From Hymenobacter chitinivorans DSM 11115 (GTDB lineage Bacteria; Bacteroidota; Bacteroidia; Cytophagales; Hymenobacteraceae), in contig NZ_PGFA01000003.1 in NCBI RefSeq assembly GCF_002797555.1, positions 558,001 through 622,000 on the forward strand: a DNA stretch of 64,000 nucleotides. Reading direction: 5' to 3'. The notes below the pieces were generated by a model. The model was not told the DNA's origin and did no database searches. It worked only from the letters and a program-made list of their open reading frames with translations. The position numbers and the translations under genes are program-made. Shown piece by piece: positions 8,167 through 17,788 of the stretch. Positions within the stretch are counted from its first letter, which is position 1, and the number at the start of each line of letters is the position of its first letter.

Positions 8167-11022
8167 ATGGACGCTTACTCTTACATCGCCAATGCCCATG
8201 GCGACTACATCGACCAGCTTTACAAAGCCTATCAGGCCGACCCCGAGTCGGTAGACTTCGGCTGGCGCAAATTCTTCGAAGGCTTCGACTTCTCCCAGCA
8301 GTATCCTGCCGACGGGGAAGCCCAGGTTGTTGGCTCCGGCGTGCTCAGCACGAATGCCTCCACCGATGGCGCCGGCCAGATTCGCGCCGTGGATACGGTA
8401 TCGGCCGACAAGGAAACTCAGGTCAGTAACCTGATTCACGCCTACCGCAGCCGCGGCCATTTGCGCGCCAAAACCAACCCGGTGCGGGAGCGTAAGGACC
8501 GCAAAGCCCGTCTCGACATTGCTGATTTCGGCTTGAGCGAAGCCGATTTGGACACAACGTTCAAAAACGGTGAGGCTATCGGCCTCGGTGCCGGCGCCAA
8601 GCTGCGCGACATTATTTCGGCCCTGGAGAAAATCTATACCCGCAGCATTGGCTTCGAGTATATGTATATCCGCGACCCGCAGATTCTGGACTGGTTCCGG
8701 GCCAAAGTCGAGAAGGATTCCTTGGCCTTCAACCCCGGCGTTGACTACAAAAAGCGGATCCTGAAGAAGCTCAACGAGGCCGTGGTCTTCGAGAACTTCC
8801 TGCACACCAAATTCCTGGGGCAGAAGCGCTTCTCCCTGGAAGGTGGCGAAACGACGATTCCCGCTCTCGACGCCATTATCAACAAGGCTTCCGAGCTGGG
8901 CGTGAACGAGGTCATGATTGGCATGGCCCACCGTGGCCGCCTCAACGTGCTGGCCAACATCATGGGCAAAACCTACGAGCAGATCTTCTCGGAATTCGAG
9001 GGAACGGCCGTGCCGGACTTGACCATGGGCGACGGCGACGTGAAGTACCACATGGGCTACTCGTCGGAAGTCGATACGGAAGGCGGCCGCAAAGTGAACC
9101 TGAAGCTGGCGCCCAACCCGTCCCACCTGGAGGCGGTGAACCCCGTGGTGGAAGGCTTCGTGCGGGCCAAGATTGAGCACCAGTACGGCGGCGACTACCA
9201 CCAGATTCTGCCCATTCTCATCCACGGCGACGCGGCCCTGGCGGGTCAGGGCATTGGGTACGAATTGACCCAGATGTCGCAGCTGGAAGGCTACAAAACC
9301 GGGGGCACGATTCACTTCGTGATTAACAACCAGGTTGGTTTTACTACCGACTTCGAGGACGCCCGCTCGTCTATCTACAGCACCGATTTGGCCAAGATTA
9401 TCGACGCGCCGGTGCTGCACGTAAATGGCGACGACCCCGAGGCCGTGGTGTTTGCTGTGCGCCTGGCTACCGAGTACCGCCAGCAGTTCCACGCCGATAT
9501 CTTCATTGATATGGTGTGCTACCGCCGCCACGGCCACAACGAGTCGGATGAGCCCAAATTCACCCAGCCCACGCTCTACAACATCATCAGCAAGCACCAG
9601 AACCCGCGCGAAGTCTATAACGCGACGCTGGTGCAGCGCGGCGACGTAGATGCGCAGCTGGCTGCCCAGATGGACAAGGAGTTCCGCGAAACCCTGCAGG
9701 CCCGCCTGGATATGGTGAAGCAGAAGCCCTTGCCCTACAACTACCAGGCCCTGGAAAACGAGTGGCGCAGCCTGCGCCGCTCCAAGCCCGAGGACTTCGA
9801 ACAGTCGCCCGAAACCGGTATCAGTGAAGAAGTAGTGCAGCAGGTGGGCAAGGCCCTGACCACGCTGCCCGAAGGCTTCCGCCCGCTGAAGCAGATTGAA
9901 AAGCTGATGGAGGAGCGCAAGAAGATGTTCTTCGAGACGCGGGTGCTCAACTGGGCCGCCGGCGAATTGCTGGCCTATGGCTCCTTGCTGAGCGAAAAGC
10001 ACATTGTGCGCGTCAGCGGGCAGGACGTGCAGCGCGGTACTTTCTCCCACCGCCACGCCGTGTTGCACGACGCCGAAACCTCGGCGCCCTACAACTCGCT
10101 CAATTACATCGGCGAAGGCCAGGAAAAGCTAAGCATCTACAACTCGCTGCTGAGTGAGTACGCGGTGCTGGGCTTTGAATTCGGCTACGCTATGGCCAAC
10201 CCCACGGCCCTGGTTATCTGGGAAGCGCAGTTTGGCGACTTCGCCAACGGCGCCCAGACCATGATTGACCAGTTCATCGTGTCGTCGGAAAGCAAGTGGC
10301 AGCGCATGAACGGCGTGGTGCTGCAGCTGCCCCACGGCTACGAAGGCCAGGGCCCGGAGCATTCCAACGCCCGCCCCGAGCGGTTTTTGCAGCTGGCGGC
10401 CGAGAATAACATCATCGTGGCCAACATGACCACGCCGGCCAACTTCTTCCACGCCCTGCGCCGGCAGCTGACCTGGAGCTTCCGCAAGCCCCTGGTGGTG
10501 ATGTCGCCCAAGTCGATGCTGCGCCACCCGCTGTGCGTGTCGCCGGTCGAGGAATTTACCTCGGGCTCGTTCCGCGAGGTGCTCGGCGACGTGTACGCCG
10601 ACGCCAAAAAGGTGAAGCGCGTGCTGCTGTGCTCGGGCAAAGTCTACTTCGATTTACTGGAAGAGCAGCAGAAGTCGGGCCGCACCGACGTAGCTCTGGT
10701 ACGCCTGGAGCAGCTGCACCCTTTCCCCAAGAAGCAGCTCGACGCCGAGTTGGCCAAGTACCCCAAGGCCAAGCTTTACTGGGTGCAGGAAGAGCCGGAA
10801 AACATGGGCTACTGGAACTACCTGCTGCGCTTTATGCGCCGCGAGCTGGAAGACGTTATTGCCCGCAAGCCCTCGGCCTCACCCGCCACCGGTTACAACA
10901 AGGTGCACGTCAAGGAGCAGAAGGAGCTCGTGGCCCGCGCCTTCGACAAGCCCCGCGAAGAAGTAGCCGACTCCAATATCAAAGGAGCCGTGGCCGTGGC
11001 CGATAAGAGCCAGGACGCGTAG
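8167..11022 (+). CDS. sucA: 2-oxoglutarate dehydrogenase E1 component
   Basis: E1 of the 2-oxoglutarate dehydrogenase complex: thiamine-diphosphate-dependent decarboxylation of 2-oxoglutarate and succinyl transfer to the E2 lipoyl group in the TCA cycle. The 951-residue length fits the family. The start at 8167 (MDAYSYIANAHGDYI) matches the typical SucA N-terminus; an upstream in-frame codon adds 15 unrelated residues. Signature segments are GMAHRGRLNVLAN, NPSHLEAVNPVVEG, HGDAALAGQGI, GGTIHFVINNQVGFTT and YRRHGHNESDEP, plus the C-terminal transketolase-like half with YGYEGQGPEHSNARPERFLQ-type residues. It is 104 bases upstream of sucB on the same strand, a standard operon. Confidence 0.97.
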   Translation: MDAYSYIANAHGDYIDQLYKAYQADPESVDFGWRKFFEGFDFSQQYPADGEAQVVGSGVLSTNASTDGAGQIRAVDTVSADKETQVSNLIHAYRSRGHLRAKTNPVRERKDRKARLDIADFGLSEADLDTTFKNGEAIGLGAGAKLRDIISALEKIYTRSIGFEYMYIRDPQILDWFRAKVEKDSLAFNPGVDYKKRILKKLNEAVVFENFLHTKFLGQKRFSLEGGETTIPALDAIINKASELGVNEVMIGMAHRGRLNVLANIMGKTYEQIFSEFEGTAVPDLTMGDGDVKYHMGYSSEVDTEGGRKVNLKLAPNPSHLEAVNPVVEGFVRAKIEHQYGGDYHQILPILIHGDAALAGQGIGYELTQMSQLEGYKTGGTIHFVINNQVGFTTDFEDARSSIYSTDLAKIIDAPVLHVNGDDPEAVVFAVRLATEYRQQFHADIFIDMVCYRRHGHNESDEPKFTQPTLYNIISKHQNPREVYNATLVQRGDVDAQLAAQMDKEFRETLQARLDMVKQKPLPYNYQALENEWRSLRRSKPEDFEQSPETGISEEVVQQVGKALTTLPEGFRPLKQIEKLMEERKKMFFETRVLNWAAGELLAYGSLLSEKHIVRVSGQDVQRGTFSHRHAVLHDAETSAPYNSLNYIGEGQEKLSIYNSLLSEYAVLGFEFGYAMANPTALVIWEAQFGDFANGAQTMIDQFIVSSESKWQRMNGVVLQLPHGYEGQGPEHSNARPERFLQLAAENNIIVANMTTPANFFHALRRQLTWSFRKPLVVMSPKSMLRHPLCVSPVEEFTSGSFREVLGDVYADAKKVKRVLLCSGKVYFDLLEEQQKSGRTDVALVRLEQLHPFPKKQLDAELAKYPKAKLYWVQEEPENMGYWNYLLRFMRRELEDVIARKPSASPATGYNKVHVKEQKELVARAFDKPREEVADSNIKGAVAVADKSQDA

Positions 11023-11126
11023 GCTAACTACTTGTTCCGGTTCAGCAGCGTCGTTAGCTTAGCCGCTGCCTTAGAGTTCAACGATTTGCCGGCTTGCTGG
11101 CATCACAACCCCTCAACTTCCCACCT

Positions 11127-12818
11127 ATGGGTCTGGAAATTAAAATCCCCGCCGTCGGCGAATCCATCACCGAAGTGACCATTGCCAAATGGCTGAAGCA
11201 GGACGGCGACACGGTCAAGCGCGACGAAGTTATTGCCGAGCTGGAGTCCGATAAGGCCACGTTTGAGCTGCCCGCCGAAACCGACGGCGTGCTCAAAATC
11301 AAAGTAGCTGAAGGCGAAACCATCGGTATCGGTACCACCATTGCCAGCATCGACGGAGCCGGCAACGGCGCGGCTCCGGCCGCCGGTGGTGCTGCCGCCA
11401 CGCTGGCGCAGCCCCAGAACGACCCAGTAGCTCCCCCGAAGAGCTCGGAAGGCAACAGCGGCGCCGCCGACCCGGTAACCCAGGGTGAGCAAAACCCGCA
11501 GGCCAGCAACCAGTCGGGCTACGGCGGCTCCCAGGCCGGCTCGGCCGATACGCCGACCGCCGCAGCTCCGGCCGGCGGTGGTGCGACGGTCGAAATGAAA
11601 ATTCCGGCCGTGGGTGAGTCCATTACGGAAGTAACCGTAGCCAAGTGGCTCAAGCCCGACGGCGCCCAGGTGCAGCGCGACGAAGTCATTGCCGAGCTCG
11701 AATCGGACAAGGCGACGTTTGAGCTGCCCGCCGAAGGTGCCGGCACTCTGCGCCACGCCGTGAAGGAAGGCGAAACCATCGGTATCGGCGCTACCATTGC
11801 CCGCATTGAAGGCGGCAGCGGTGCGGCTTCGGCCCCCGCGCAGGCAGCTCCGGCGGCCGCTGCGCCAGTTGCGCCGGCCGCTACGGCTTCTAATTCGGCC
11901 AGCGCCAGCAGCTACGCTACGGGCACGCCTTCCCCGGCCGCCGGCAAAATTCTGGGCGAGAAAGGCATTGCGGCCGCCGACGTGCAAGGCTCGGGCCGGG
12001 ATGGTCGGATTACCAAGGAAGACGCGCTGAACGCCCAGGCCCGTCCGGCCGCGCCGGCTCCTGCCGCAGCTCCGGCGGCGGCCCCGGCTGCCCCCGCAGC
12101 TCCGGCTGCTTCCGGCAACCGCAACCAGCGCAAGGAGCGTATGAGCAACCTGCGCAAAACGGTGGCTCGTCGTCTGGTGTCGGTGAAGAACGAGACGGCC
12201 ATGCTCACTACCTTCAACGAGGTGAACATGCAGCCCATCATGGACCTGCGCAACAAGTTCAAGGACAAGTTCAAGGAGAAAAACGGTGTGGGCCTGGGCT
12301 TCATGTCGTTCTTCACCAAAGCCGTGTGCGTAGCCCTGAAAGAGTGGCCCGCCGTGAATGCCCAAATCGACGGGGACAGCATCGTCTACAACGACTTCTG
12401 CGACATCAGCATCGCCGTATCGGCCCCCAAAGGCCTGGTGGTGCCCGTGATTCGCAACGCCGAGGAACTCTCGTTTGAGGGAATCGAGAAGGAAGTGGTG
12501 CGCCTGGCCGGTCTGGCCCGCGACAATAAGCTGACCATCGAGCAGATGACCGGCGGCACGTTTACCATCACCAACGGCGGCATCTTCGGCTCGATGATGA
12601 GCACCCCGATTATCAACGCGCCGCAGTCGGCCATTCTGGGCATGCACAACATCATCCAGCGCCCCGTGGCCGAAAACGGCCAGGTAGTAATTCGGCCCAT
12701 GATGTACCTGGCCCTGAGCTACGACCACCGCATCATCGACGGCCGCGAGTCGGTGTCGTTCCTGGTGCGCGTGAAAGAGCTGCTCGAAGACCCGACGCGT
12801 CTGCTGTTGGGCGTGTAA
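11127..12818 (+). CDS. sucB: 2-oxoglutarate dehydrogenase E2 (succinyltransferase), two lipoyl domains
   Basis: E2 core of the 2-oxoglutarate dehydrogenase complex, moving the succinyl group from E1 to CoA. The 563-residue protein starts at MGLEIKIPAVGES. Two nearly identical lipoyl domains carry ESDKATFELP with lipoyl lysines K43 and K195, joined by Ala/Pro/Gly-rich linkers. A peripheral-subunit-binding domain follows (GKILGEKGI..DVQGSGRDGRITKED, near residues 270-300), then the catalytic domain with the H534-x3-D538-G motif (SYDHRIIDG). Many SucB proteins have a single lipoyl domain, so the duplication is notable. A terminator follows 25 bases after the stop. E3 is encoded separately at 26550. 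Confidence 0.96.
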   Translation: MGLEIKIPAVGESITEVTIAKWLKQDGDTVKRDEVIAELESDKATFELPAETDGVLKIKVAEGETIGIGTTIASIDGAGNGAAPAAGGAAATLAQPQNDPVAPPKSSEGNSGAADPVTQGEQNPQASNQSGYGGSQAGSADTPTAAAPAGGGATVEMKIPAVGESITEVTVAKWLKPDGAQVQRDEVIAELESDKATFELPAEGAGTLRHAVKEGETIGIGATIARIEGGSGAASAPAQAAPAAAAPVAPAATASNSASASSYATGTPSPAAGKILGEKGIAAADVQGSGRDGRITKEDALNAQARPAAPAPAAAPAAAPAAPAAPAASGNRNQRKERMSNLRKTVARRLVSVKNETAMLTTFNEVNMQPIMDLRNKFKDKFKEKNGVGLGFMSFFTKAVCVALKEWPAVNAQIDGDSIVYNDFCDISIAVSAPKGLVVPVIRNAEELSFEGIEKEVVRLAGLARDNKLTIEQMTGGTFTITNGGIFGSMMSTPIINAPQSAILGMHNIIQRPVAENGQVVIRPMMYLALSYDHRIIDGRESVSFLVRVKELLEDPTRLLLGV

Positions 12819-12843
12819 TTATTAAAACAGCACCCAACTTTGC

Positions 12844-12877
12844 AAAAGGGCGGCCCAGATTTCTGGGTCGCCCTTTT
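12844..12877 (+). terminator. Terminator of the sucAB operon
   Basis: A stem of about 16 bp with one mismatch (GGGCGgCCCAGA paired with TCTGGGtCGCCC) is followed by a run of eight T. Confidence 0.9.
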
Positions 12878-13633
12878 TTTGTGCCTTCCAGTACGGAAAT
12901 GCCAAGCATTTGGGCCGGCGCTACTCTATTCAATTGTCCTCGAGCACACCGGATAGTAAAGAGGACCCGGCATTGTGGCCTTGACATATACATGTGATTG
13001 AATGTATGATTTAATAAAGATACATTTATACTGTTCCATAACATTACTGGTGTAGAATCGAATGCACCAGGGAGATGCCTTGAGCGCTTGGCATCGGCTC
13101 CGAAATAAAAAATGGCTGCGGGAATACTCCAGCTGCTCAACGCCGACAAGTAAGTTCGACTTGTCTTTGCTGCCTCCTAAGGGGCAACAACCCTGAATGG
13201 TGCCCACTCCTCCGCGGACCCTGGACTAGGCCTGGCCCAGGTATCCGCCCTTGATGCACTACCCATACTATGCCGGACCTGGGTGGCCCCTAACCACCCC
13301 CGGGCTTGCAGCCTAGCTCACCTACTGGGCCTTGGCCTGTCATTTCCCCCTGTCGCCGGTTCGCTTCCTTTACCGCTGCCGCCGCAACTGGTAGCCCAAC
13401 CCGCCCGCAAGGCGTTCGAACCGACGTGGCTGGGCATCGGGGGCAGGAAGGGAGTGCCTTTTTCTCCCGTTCGATTTCCATTCAAAACCGCCCTGCGCTC
13501 CTGCCTACTCCGGCTGCTTTGGCAGGGCCTCTCTTCTGCTGATTCGGCCCGGTCGAGTGAGCCCGCCACACCCTATTGCTATCTAGGCTACCCCGGTAGT
13601 CGCCTATTCTCTCATCCTAAACATTGTTGTATT
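12878..13633. other. Long intergenic region before the tyrosinase-vWA gene
   Basis: No convincing gene occupies these 756 bases. An AT-rich pocket at about 12980-13040 stands out from the GC-rich surroundings. The frame of the following gene stays open upstream to 13283, but that extension is Pro/Leu-rich, resembles no signal peptide or domain, and is not counted as coding. Confidence 0.5.
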
Positions 13634-16465
13634 ATGGCACTTGGAGATGGTATCCGGCGCAATATTGCGCACGTTGAACCCGCGGAGCGCGTCCTGTTGC
13701 GCGACGCTTTAATTGAGTTGAACCAGCGCCACTATCCCGGCACCCGCACCGACGTAATTCCGGGTGGCGTAAGCTGGTGGTTTAAGATGGACGAAATCCA
13801 CCAGGCTACCCACGTACACCGGGGGCCGGAGTTCGTGCCCTGGCACCGGGAGATTGTCAATTACATGGAGGCCCAGCTGCGGATAATTAACCCGCAATTG
13901 TCGCTGCACTACTGGGACTGGACCCAGGACCCGCGCAACATTCCGAACGCCAACCTGGGCGGGGGTACTACTGGGCCGCTCAATTTGTTCACGGTCGACT
14001 TTATGGGCTACGGCGGCAGCGCCCACAGCCCCGTGGGAGAACCCTGGCTGGGTGCCGGGTATTATGCTCCGGGCGCGGCCATCCACCGGGACGGAGCCGG
14101 CGGCACGCCGGCCGATCCACCCCTGGTTATCAACCGGTCGGTGAACGGGGCGCCGGTAACCGTGGCTACCAATACCGCCATTACCGATGCCGGTACCTAT
14201 ATCAGCATGCGCAACCTGCTGGAAAGTTCGCACGATGCCATGCACGGCTTTGTAAACATGGGCAGCCAGCATACTTCCTTCCGGGACCCGTTCGTCTTTC
14301 TGCTGCACTCGAACGTAGACCGCCTGTTTGCAAAATGGCAAACCACCCCGGGCCACCCCGACCGCCTCGACCCCGTTACGGTGTACGGGGCCGAAACCAA
14401 CCTCGACGTGGTGGTGGCGGGACATGTGCAGAACCTGGCGCACAACATCGAGCCCTGGTCGTCGGGGCACGGCGAGTTCAACGACATCCGGCCCTGGGCC
14501 GAGCCCGAAAGACAGGGCATTCCCCGCCAGTACGCCCATCCGTCCATTGTTTTTCCGCCCTGCTACGATACCAATGGCACGGCCACCCCGTTGGTCGAGG
14601 TCCGTAACCTGGGTACGCCGCCGGTACTCAACTTCAACCAAGTGCCCACGGGGGAAACGGCGGTGCGGGCTGCTACTTTCCGTGTCTATGGCTGCGGCGA
14701 CGTAACCATCCGGGTGAAAGCCGGGGCCGGGCCCAACGCCCCTTTTTCGGTGCTGCACCCGGCCTCCGGGAGCGTGGTCAGTCATCATGGGGTGAACCTG
14801 TACACGGACGTGCGCATCTGGCTGGCTTATACGGCCGGGGCCGCGGGCGTACCGGTAGCTGATGGCTCCGTCACGTTTGAGTGCCCGCAGAACAGCAAAG
14901 AATTCGCCTTTGTCCTCAAGGCCACGGCCGTCAACCGGCCCCGGGTAGCGGTGGTGCTGGCCCTCGACCAGTCGGCTAGTATGAGCCAACCGGCGGGCAC
15001 TTCGGGCGTTTCCCGCAATGACGTGCTCAAGGATGCGGCCCGGATGTTTATGGAAGTCATTCGGCAGAACAACGGCGTGGGCTTGATCCGCTTCGACCAC
15101 AATGCCTACGCCGTGGCCGACCCAGCTTTTCCCGGCCTGCCCGTCACGCTGATTACGACCGACGATATCAACCCGGGCCGGGTGGCGGCTATTGCCGCGG
15201 CAAACGCGCATACGGTCAACCCCGCGGGCAACACCTCGGTGGGCGACGGGGTGGACATGGCCCGGCAGGTCCTCAATGCTCTGCCTGCCGGAACCTACGA
15301 CCAGAAAGCCATAGTAGTGCTGACCGATGGTCTGGAAAACAACCCGCTCTGGATTAATGACGTGGTGGGCTCCATTGACGGTCGAACCTTTGCCATTGGT
15401 CTGGGCAATGAAAGCCAGGTAAATACCACGGCCCTGCGGGCCCTGGCCCACAACACCAACGGCTACCTGCTGCTAACGGGGCTGCTGAGCGCTTCCATTG
15501 ACGATTATTTCCGGCTGCGCAAGTATTTCCAGCAGATCCTGTCGGGCGTTACCAACACGGACATTATTCTGGACCCGTCGGGCTTTATTGCCCCCGACAC
15601 CTCTATCCGGCTGCCTTTCCGGCTCACTGAAGCCGACATTGATTGCACCGTTCTGCTGATGCTGGATGAGAATGTGGTAGACCTGCAGCTGGAAACGCCC
15701 AACGGAACCCGCATCAAGCCGGGGGATGCGGCGGGGCTGGGGATTTCCTACGTGGTGGGCACTCAGAACAAGCTTTTCCGCTTTACCCTACCCGTCGCCG
15801 TAGCCGCCGGCGAGCAGGCCGGTACCTGGCACGTGGTGCTGGAAGTGAACCGGGATGAATACAAACGAGCCCTCAGCCGGATGCGCCGCCGGCAGGACCA
15901 GCAGTTTCAGACGTTTGCCACCCACGGGGCCCGCTACAGCGTCGTTATTGATACCTATTCCAATCTGCGAATGGCGGCCGGCGTCAGCCAGAACAGCTAC
16001 GAGCCCGGGGCGGCCCTTACCGTTCGAGCCTCCCTGCGGGAATATGAACTGCCGGTGGAGCAGCGCGCGCAGGTGCAGGTGGAGCTGACCCGGCCTGGTG
16101 GGGTGCTTACCACCTTACCGCTGACCGAAACCGAGCCGGGAACTTTTGAAGTAGTTTCCCCGGCAGCAGTGCCCGGCATCTACCGGGCCCGGATTATGGC
16201 CCGGGGCGTTACGCTGCGGGGGGTGCCCTTTACCCGGGAGCACACGGCAGATGCGGCAGTGTGGCCCGGGGGAAATCAGCCTTACCAGCCCCCACGGCAA
16301 GCCGGAGGCAAAGACGACTGGTGCCACCTGCTCACCTGCCTGCTCAGTGACAAGAACCTGTCGCGCGAATTCGAGGAACGCTTGCTGCGGGAGGGTATCA
16401 GCCTGAAGGGGATAAGACAGTGTGTTCAGGGGTTCTGTGGTCCTAAAAGTCGCCCCGCGGGCTAA
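13634..16465 (+). CDS. Tyrosinase copper domain fused to a von Willebrand A domain
   Basis: The 943-residue protein starts at MALGDGIRRN. Residues 1-310 form a type-3 copper domain: CuA ligand pair H62-x8-H71 (HRGPEFVPWH) with H56 or H60 as the third ligand, and CuB H200, H204 (SHDAMH) and H225 (LLHSNVDRLF). Residues 435-620 are a vWA domain with a full MIDAS: D445-x-S447-x-S449, T534 (NTSVGDG) and D565 (LTDG). A region of about 100 residues lies between them, and a beta-rich C-terminus of 300 residues follows, ending in a Cys-containing tail (DDWCHLLTC...CVQGFCG). Tyrosinases oxidise phenols with O2; vWA MIDAS domains bind metal-dependent protein ligands. No signal peptide is visible, so location is unclear. 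Single gene with its own hairpin downstream. Confidence 0.88.
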   Translation: MALGDGIRRNIAHVEPAERVLLRDALIELNQRHYPGTRTDVIPGGVSWWFKMDEIHQATHVHRGPEFVPWHREIVNYMEAQLRIINPQLSLHYWDWTQDPRNIPNANLGGGTTGPLNLFTVDFMGYGGSAHSPVGEPWLGAGYYAPGAAIHRDGAGGTPADPPLVINRSVNGAPVTVATNTAITDAGTYISMRNLLESSHDAMHGFVNMGSQHTSFRDPFVFLLHSNVDRLFAKWQTTPGHPDRLDPVTVYGAETNLDVVVAGHVQNLAHNIEPWSSGHGEFNDIRPWAEPERQGIPRQYAHPSIVFPPCYDTNGTATPLVEVRNLGTPPVLNFNQVPTGETAVRAATFRVYGCGDVTIRVKAGAGPNAPFSVLHPASGSVVSHHGVNLYTDVRIWLAYTAGAAGVPVADGSVTFECPQNSKEFAFVLKATAVNRPRVAVVLALDQSASMSQPAGTSGVSRNDVLKDAARMFMEVIRQNNGVGLIRFDHNAYAVADPAFPGLPVTLITTDDINPGRVAAIAAANAHTVNPAGNTSVGDGVDMARQVLNALPAGTYDQKAIVVLTDGLENNPLWINDVVGSIDGRTFAIGLGNESQVNTTALRALAHNTNGYLLLTGLLSASIDDYFRLRKYFQQILSGVTNTDIILDPSGFIAPDTSIRLPFRLTEADIDCTVLLMLDENVVDLQLETPNGTRIKPGDAAGLGISYVVGTQNKLFRFTLPVAVAAGEQAGTWHVVLEVNRDEYKRALSRMRRRQDQQFQTFATHGARYSVVIDTYSNLRMAAGVSQNSYEPGAALTVRASLREYELPVEQRAQVQVELTRPGGVLTTLPLTETEPGTFEVVSPAAVPGIYRARIMARGVTLRGVPFTREHTADAAVWPGGNQPYQPPRQAGGKDDWCHLLTCLLSDKNLSREFEERLLREGISLKGIRQCVQGFCGPKSRPAG

Positions 16466-16560
16466 GCTCCCCGCTGGCGCACACTACCAGCGCGTATTGG
16501 CCCCCCAACCTGGCTGCGGTGGAGTACCGGCTCCGCACGCCAAATTATACCACTGGTGAA

Positions 16561-16592
16561 CAGAACCCGCGTGCGAAAGCGCGCGGGTTCTG
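16561..16592 (+). terminator. Terminator after the tyrosinase-vWA gene
   Basis: Left arm 16561-16574 and right arm 16579-16592 pair over 14 bp (one wobble) around a GAAA tetraloop, followed by TTGTTG. It lies about 95 bases after the stop. Confidence 0.75.
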
Positions 16593-16733
16593 TTGTTGGG
16601 GATAACGAGGCATTGCCAGCGTGGTTCGAATTAAAAGCGCGCTGCAATACCAAACCCGCGCTATTTCCAGTAAGTTAGGCCGCTACCCGGTAGTCGGTGG
16701 TGCTGCCGGCAGGGCTGCTAACATGAAGATATA

Positions 16734-17552
16734 ATGGAAAATACCTCGACGAAGATTGCCATTCTGGGCAGTGGCAACATTGGAATTTCACTGGCCAAAG
16801 GACTGGTCAAAGCGGGCATGGCGGCCCCCGAAGCCATAACTCTGACCCGGCGCAACGCCGCGGCCCTGGCGCCGCTGGCCCAGGCCGGCTACCAGACCAC
16901 CTCCGACAATCTGGCCGCCGTGGCCCAGGCCGACATCGTGGTGCTGGCCGTGCTGCCCCAGCAGCTCAACAAGCTGCTCGACAGCATTAGCAGCGCCATT
17001 AACCCCGAGCAGCACCTGTTTATTTCGGTAATTTCCGGGGTCAGCTGCCTGGATATCCGGACTCAGGTGGGCGCCCCGGTGCGCGTGGTGCGGGCCATGC
17101 CCAACACGGCCATCGGCATCGGGCAGTCCATGACCTGCATTGCCAGTGACCAAGATGTGGACGATGACCTGGCCCTGGTGGAAAAGCTGTTCGATACGGT
17201 GGGCATGACCGTGCGCATCAATGAGGAGCTGATGACCTCGGCCACGGCGTTGTGTGCCTGCGGGGTGGCGTTTTTTCTGCGGGCTATTCGGGCGGCTTCT
17301 CAGGGCGGCACCGAAATCGGCTTTCACGCCCACGACGCGCTGAAGATGGCCGCCCAGACTGCCAAAGGGGCCGCCGACCTGCTGCTGCAATTGGCTTCCC
17401 ATCCCGAGCAGGAAATTGACAAGGTGACTTCCCCCAAGGGCTGCACCATTGCCGGCCTCAACGAAATGGAGCACCACGGCTTCAGCTCGGCCCTGATCAA
17501 AGGCATTAAACTGTCGGCCGATAAGGCGGGCAAGCTCTATAAGGAAGGCTAA
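16734..17552 (+). CDS. proC: Pyrroline-5-carboxylate reductase
   Basis: Last step of proline synthesis, NAD(P)H-dependent reduction of 1-pyrroline-5-carboxylate. The 272-residue length fits. Seen: N-terminal Rossmann motif (IAILGSGNIGISLAKGL), a second-strand TRR that favours NADPH, VLPQQL, the family strand RVVRAMPNTA, the conserved TALCACGVAF helix and, near the C-terminus, TSPKGCTIAGL, matching the family's T-x-P-G-G-T substrate loop with KGC replacing the usual GGT. Those deviations (Cys in the helix and in the loop) are unusual, so kinetics may differ. Monocistronic with a strong terminator. Confidence 0.93.
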   Translation: MENTSTKIAILGSGNIGISLAKGLVKAGMAAPEAITLTRRNAAALAPLAQAGYQTTSDNLAAVAQADIVVLAVLPQQLNKLLDSISSAINPEQHLFISVISGVSCLDIRTQVGAPVRVVRAMPNTAIGIGQSMTCIASDQDVDDDLALVEKLFDTVGMTVRINEELMTSATALCACGVAFFLRAIRAASQGGTEIGFHAHDALKMAAQTAKGAADLLLQLASHPEQEIDKVTSPKGCTIAGLNEMEHHGFSSALIKGIKLSADKAGKLYKEG

Positions 17553-17640
17553 AGCCAAAAAAAATACCGACTCTCAAAATGGGAAATAGGTGAGATTTGA
17601 GTCAGTTGCTGGCTAGTTAAATATCAGATATAGTTATATA

Positions 17641-17673
17641 AAACGCCATTTCTCAATATGAGAAATGGCGTTT
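17641..17673 (+). terminator. Terminator of proC
   Basis: A perfect 14-bp stem (17641-17654 with 17660-17673) with a 5-base loop ends in TTTTC, about 90 bases after the proC stop. Confidence 0.85.
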
Positions 17674-17788
17674 TCATTGCTGGAATGCATATTATGCTGT
17701 TGAGTGGGTGCAAAAACTGTTGTTTTAGATGAATTGAATTTTATAGCTTTATATAACCGCTCCTGTCTAAGAATCAATTTGTTGGGCT

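Noticed and set aside
8152..10068. Long minus-strand open frame
   Set aside because: It is antisense to sucA, whose family signatures are unmistakable.
12981..13010. TTGACA-N18-TATGAT, a good match to an E. coli sigma-70 promoter
   Set aside because: Bacteroidota primary sigma factors use TTTG/TAnnTTTG, and the site is over 600 bases from the next gene start.
13283..13633. In-frame N-terminal extension of the tyrosinase-vWA gene
   Set aside because: The added residues are Pro/Leu-rich without a signal peptide or domain, while the domain begins cleanly at MALGDG (13634).
16462..16653. Small minus-strand open frame after the tyrosinase gene
   Set aside because: It runs through the terminator hairpin and has no recognisable feature.
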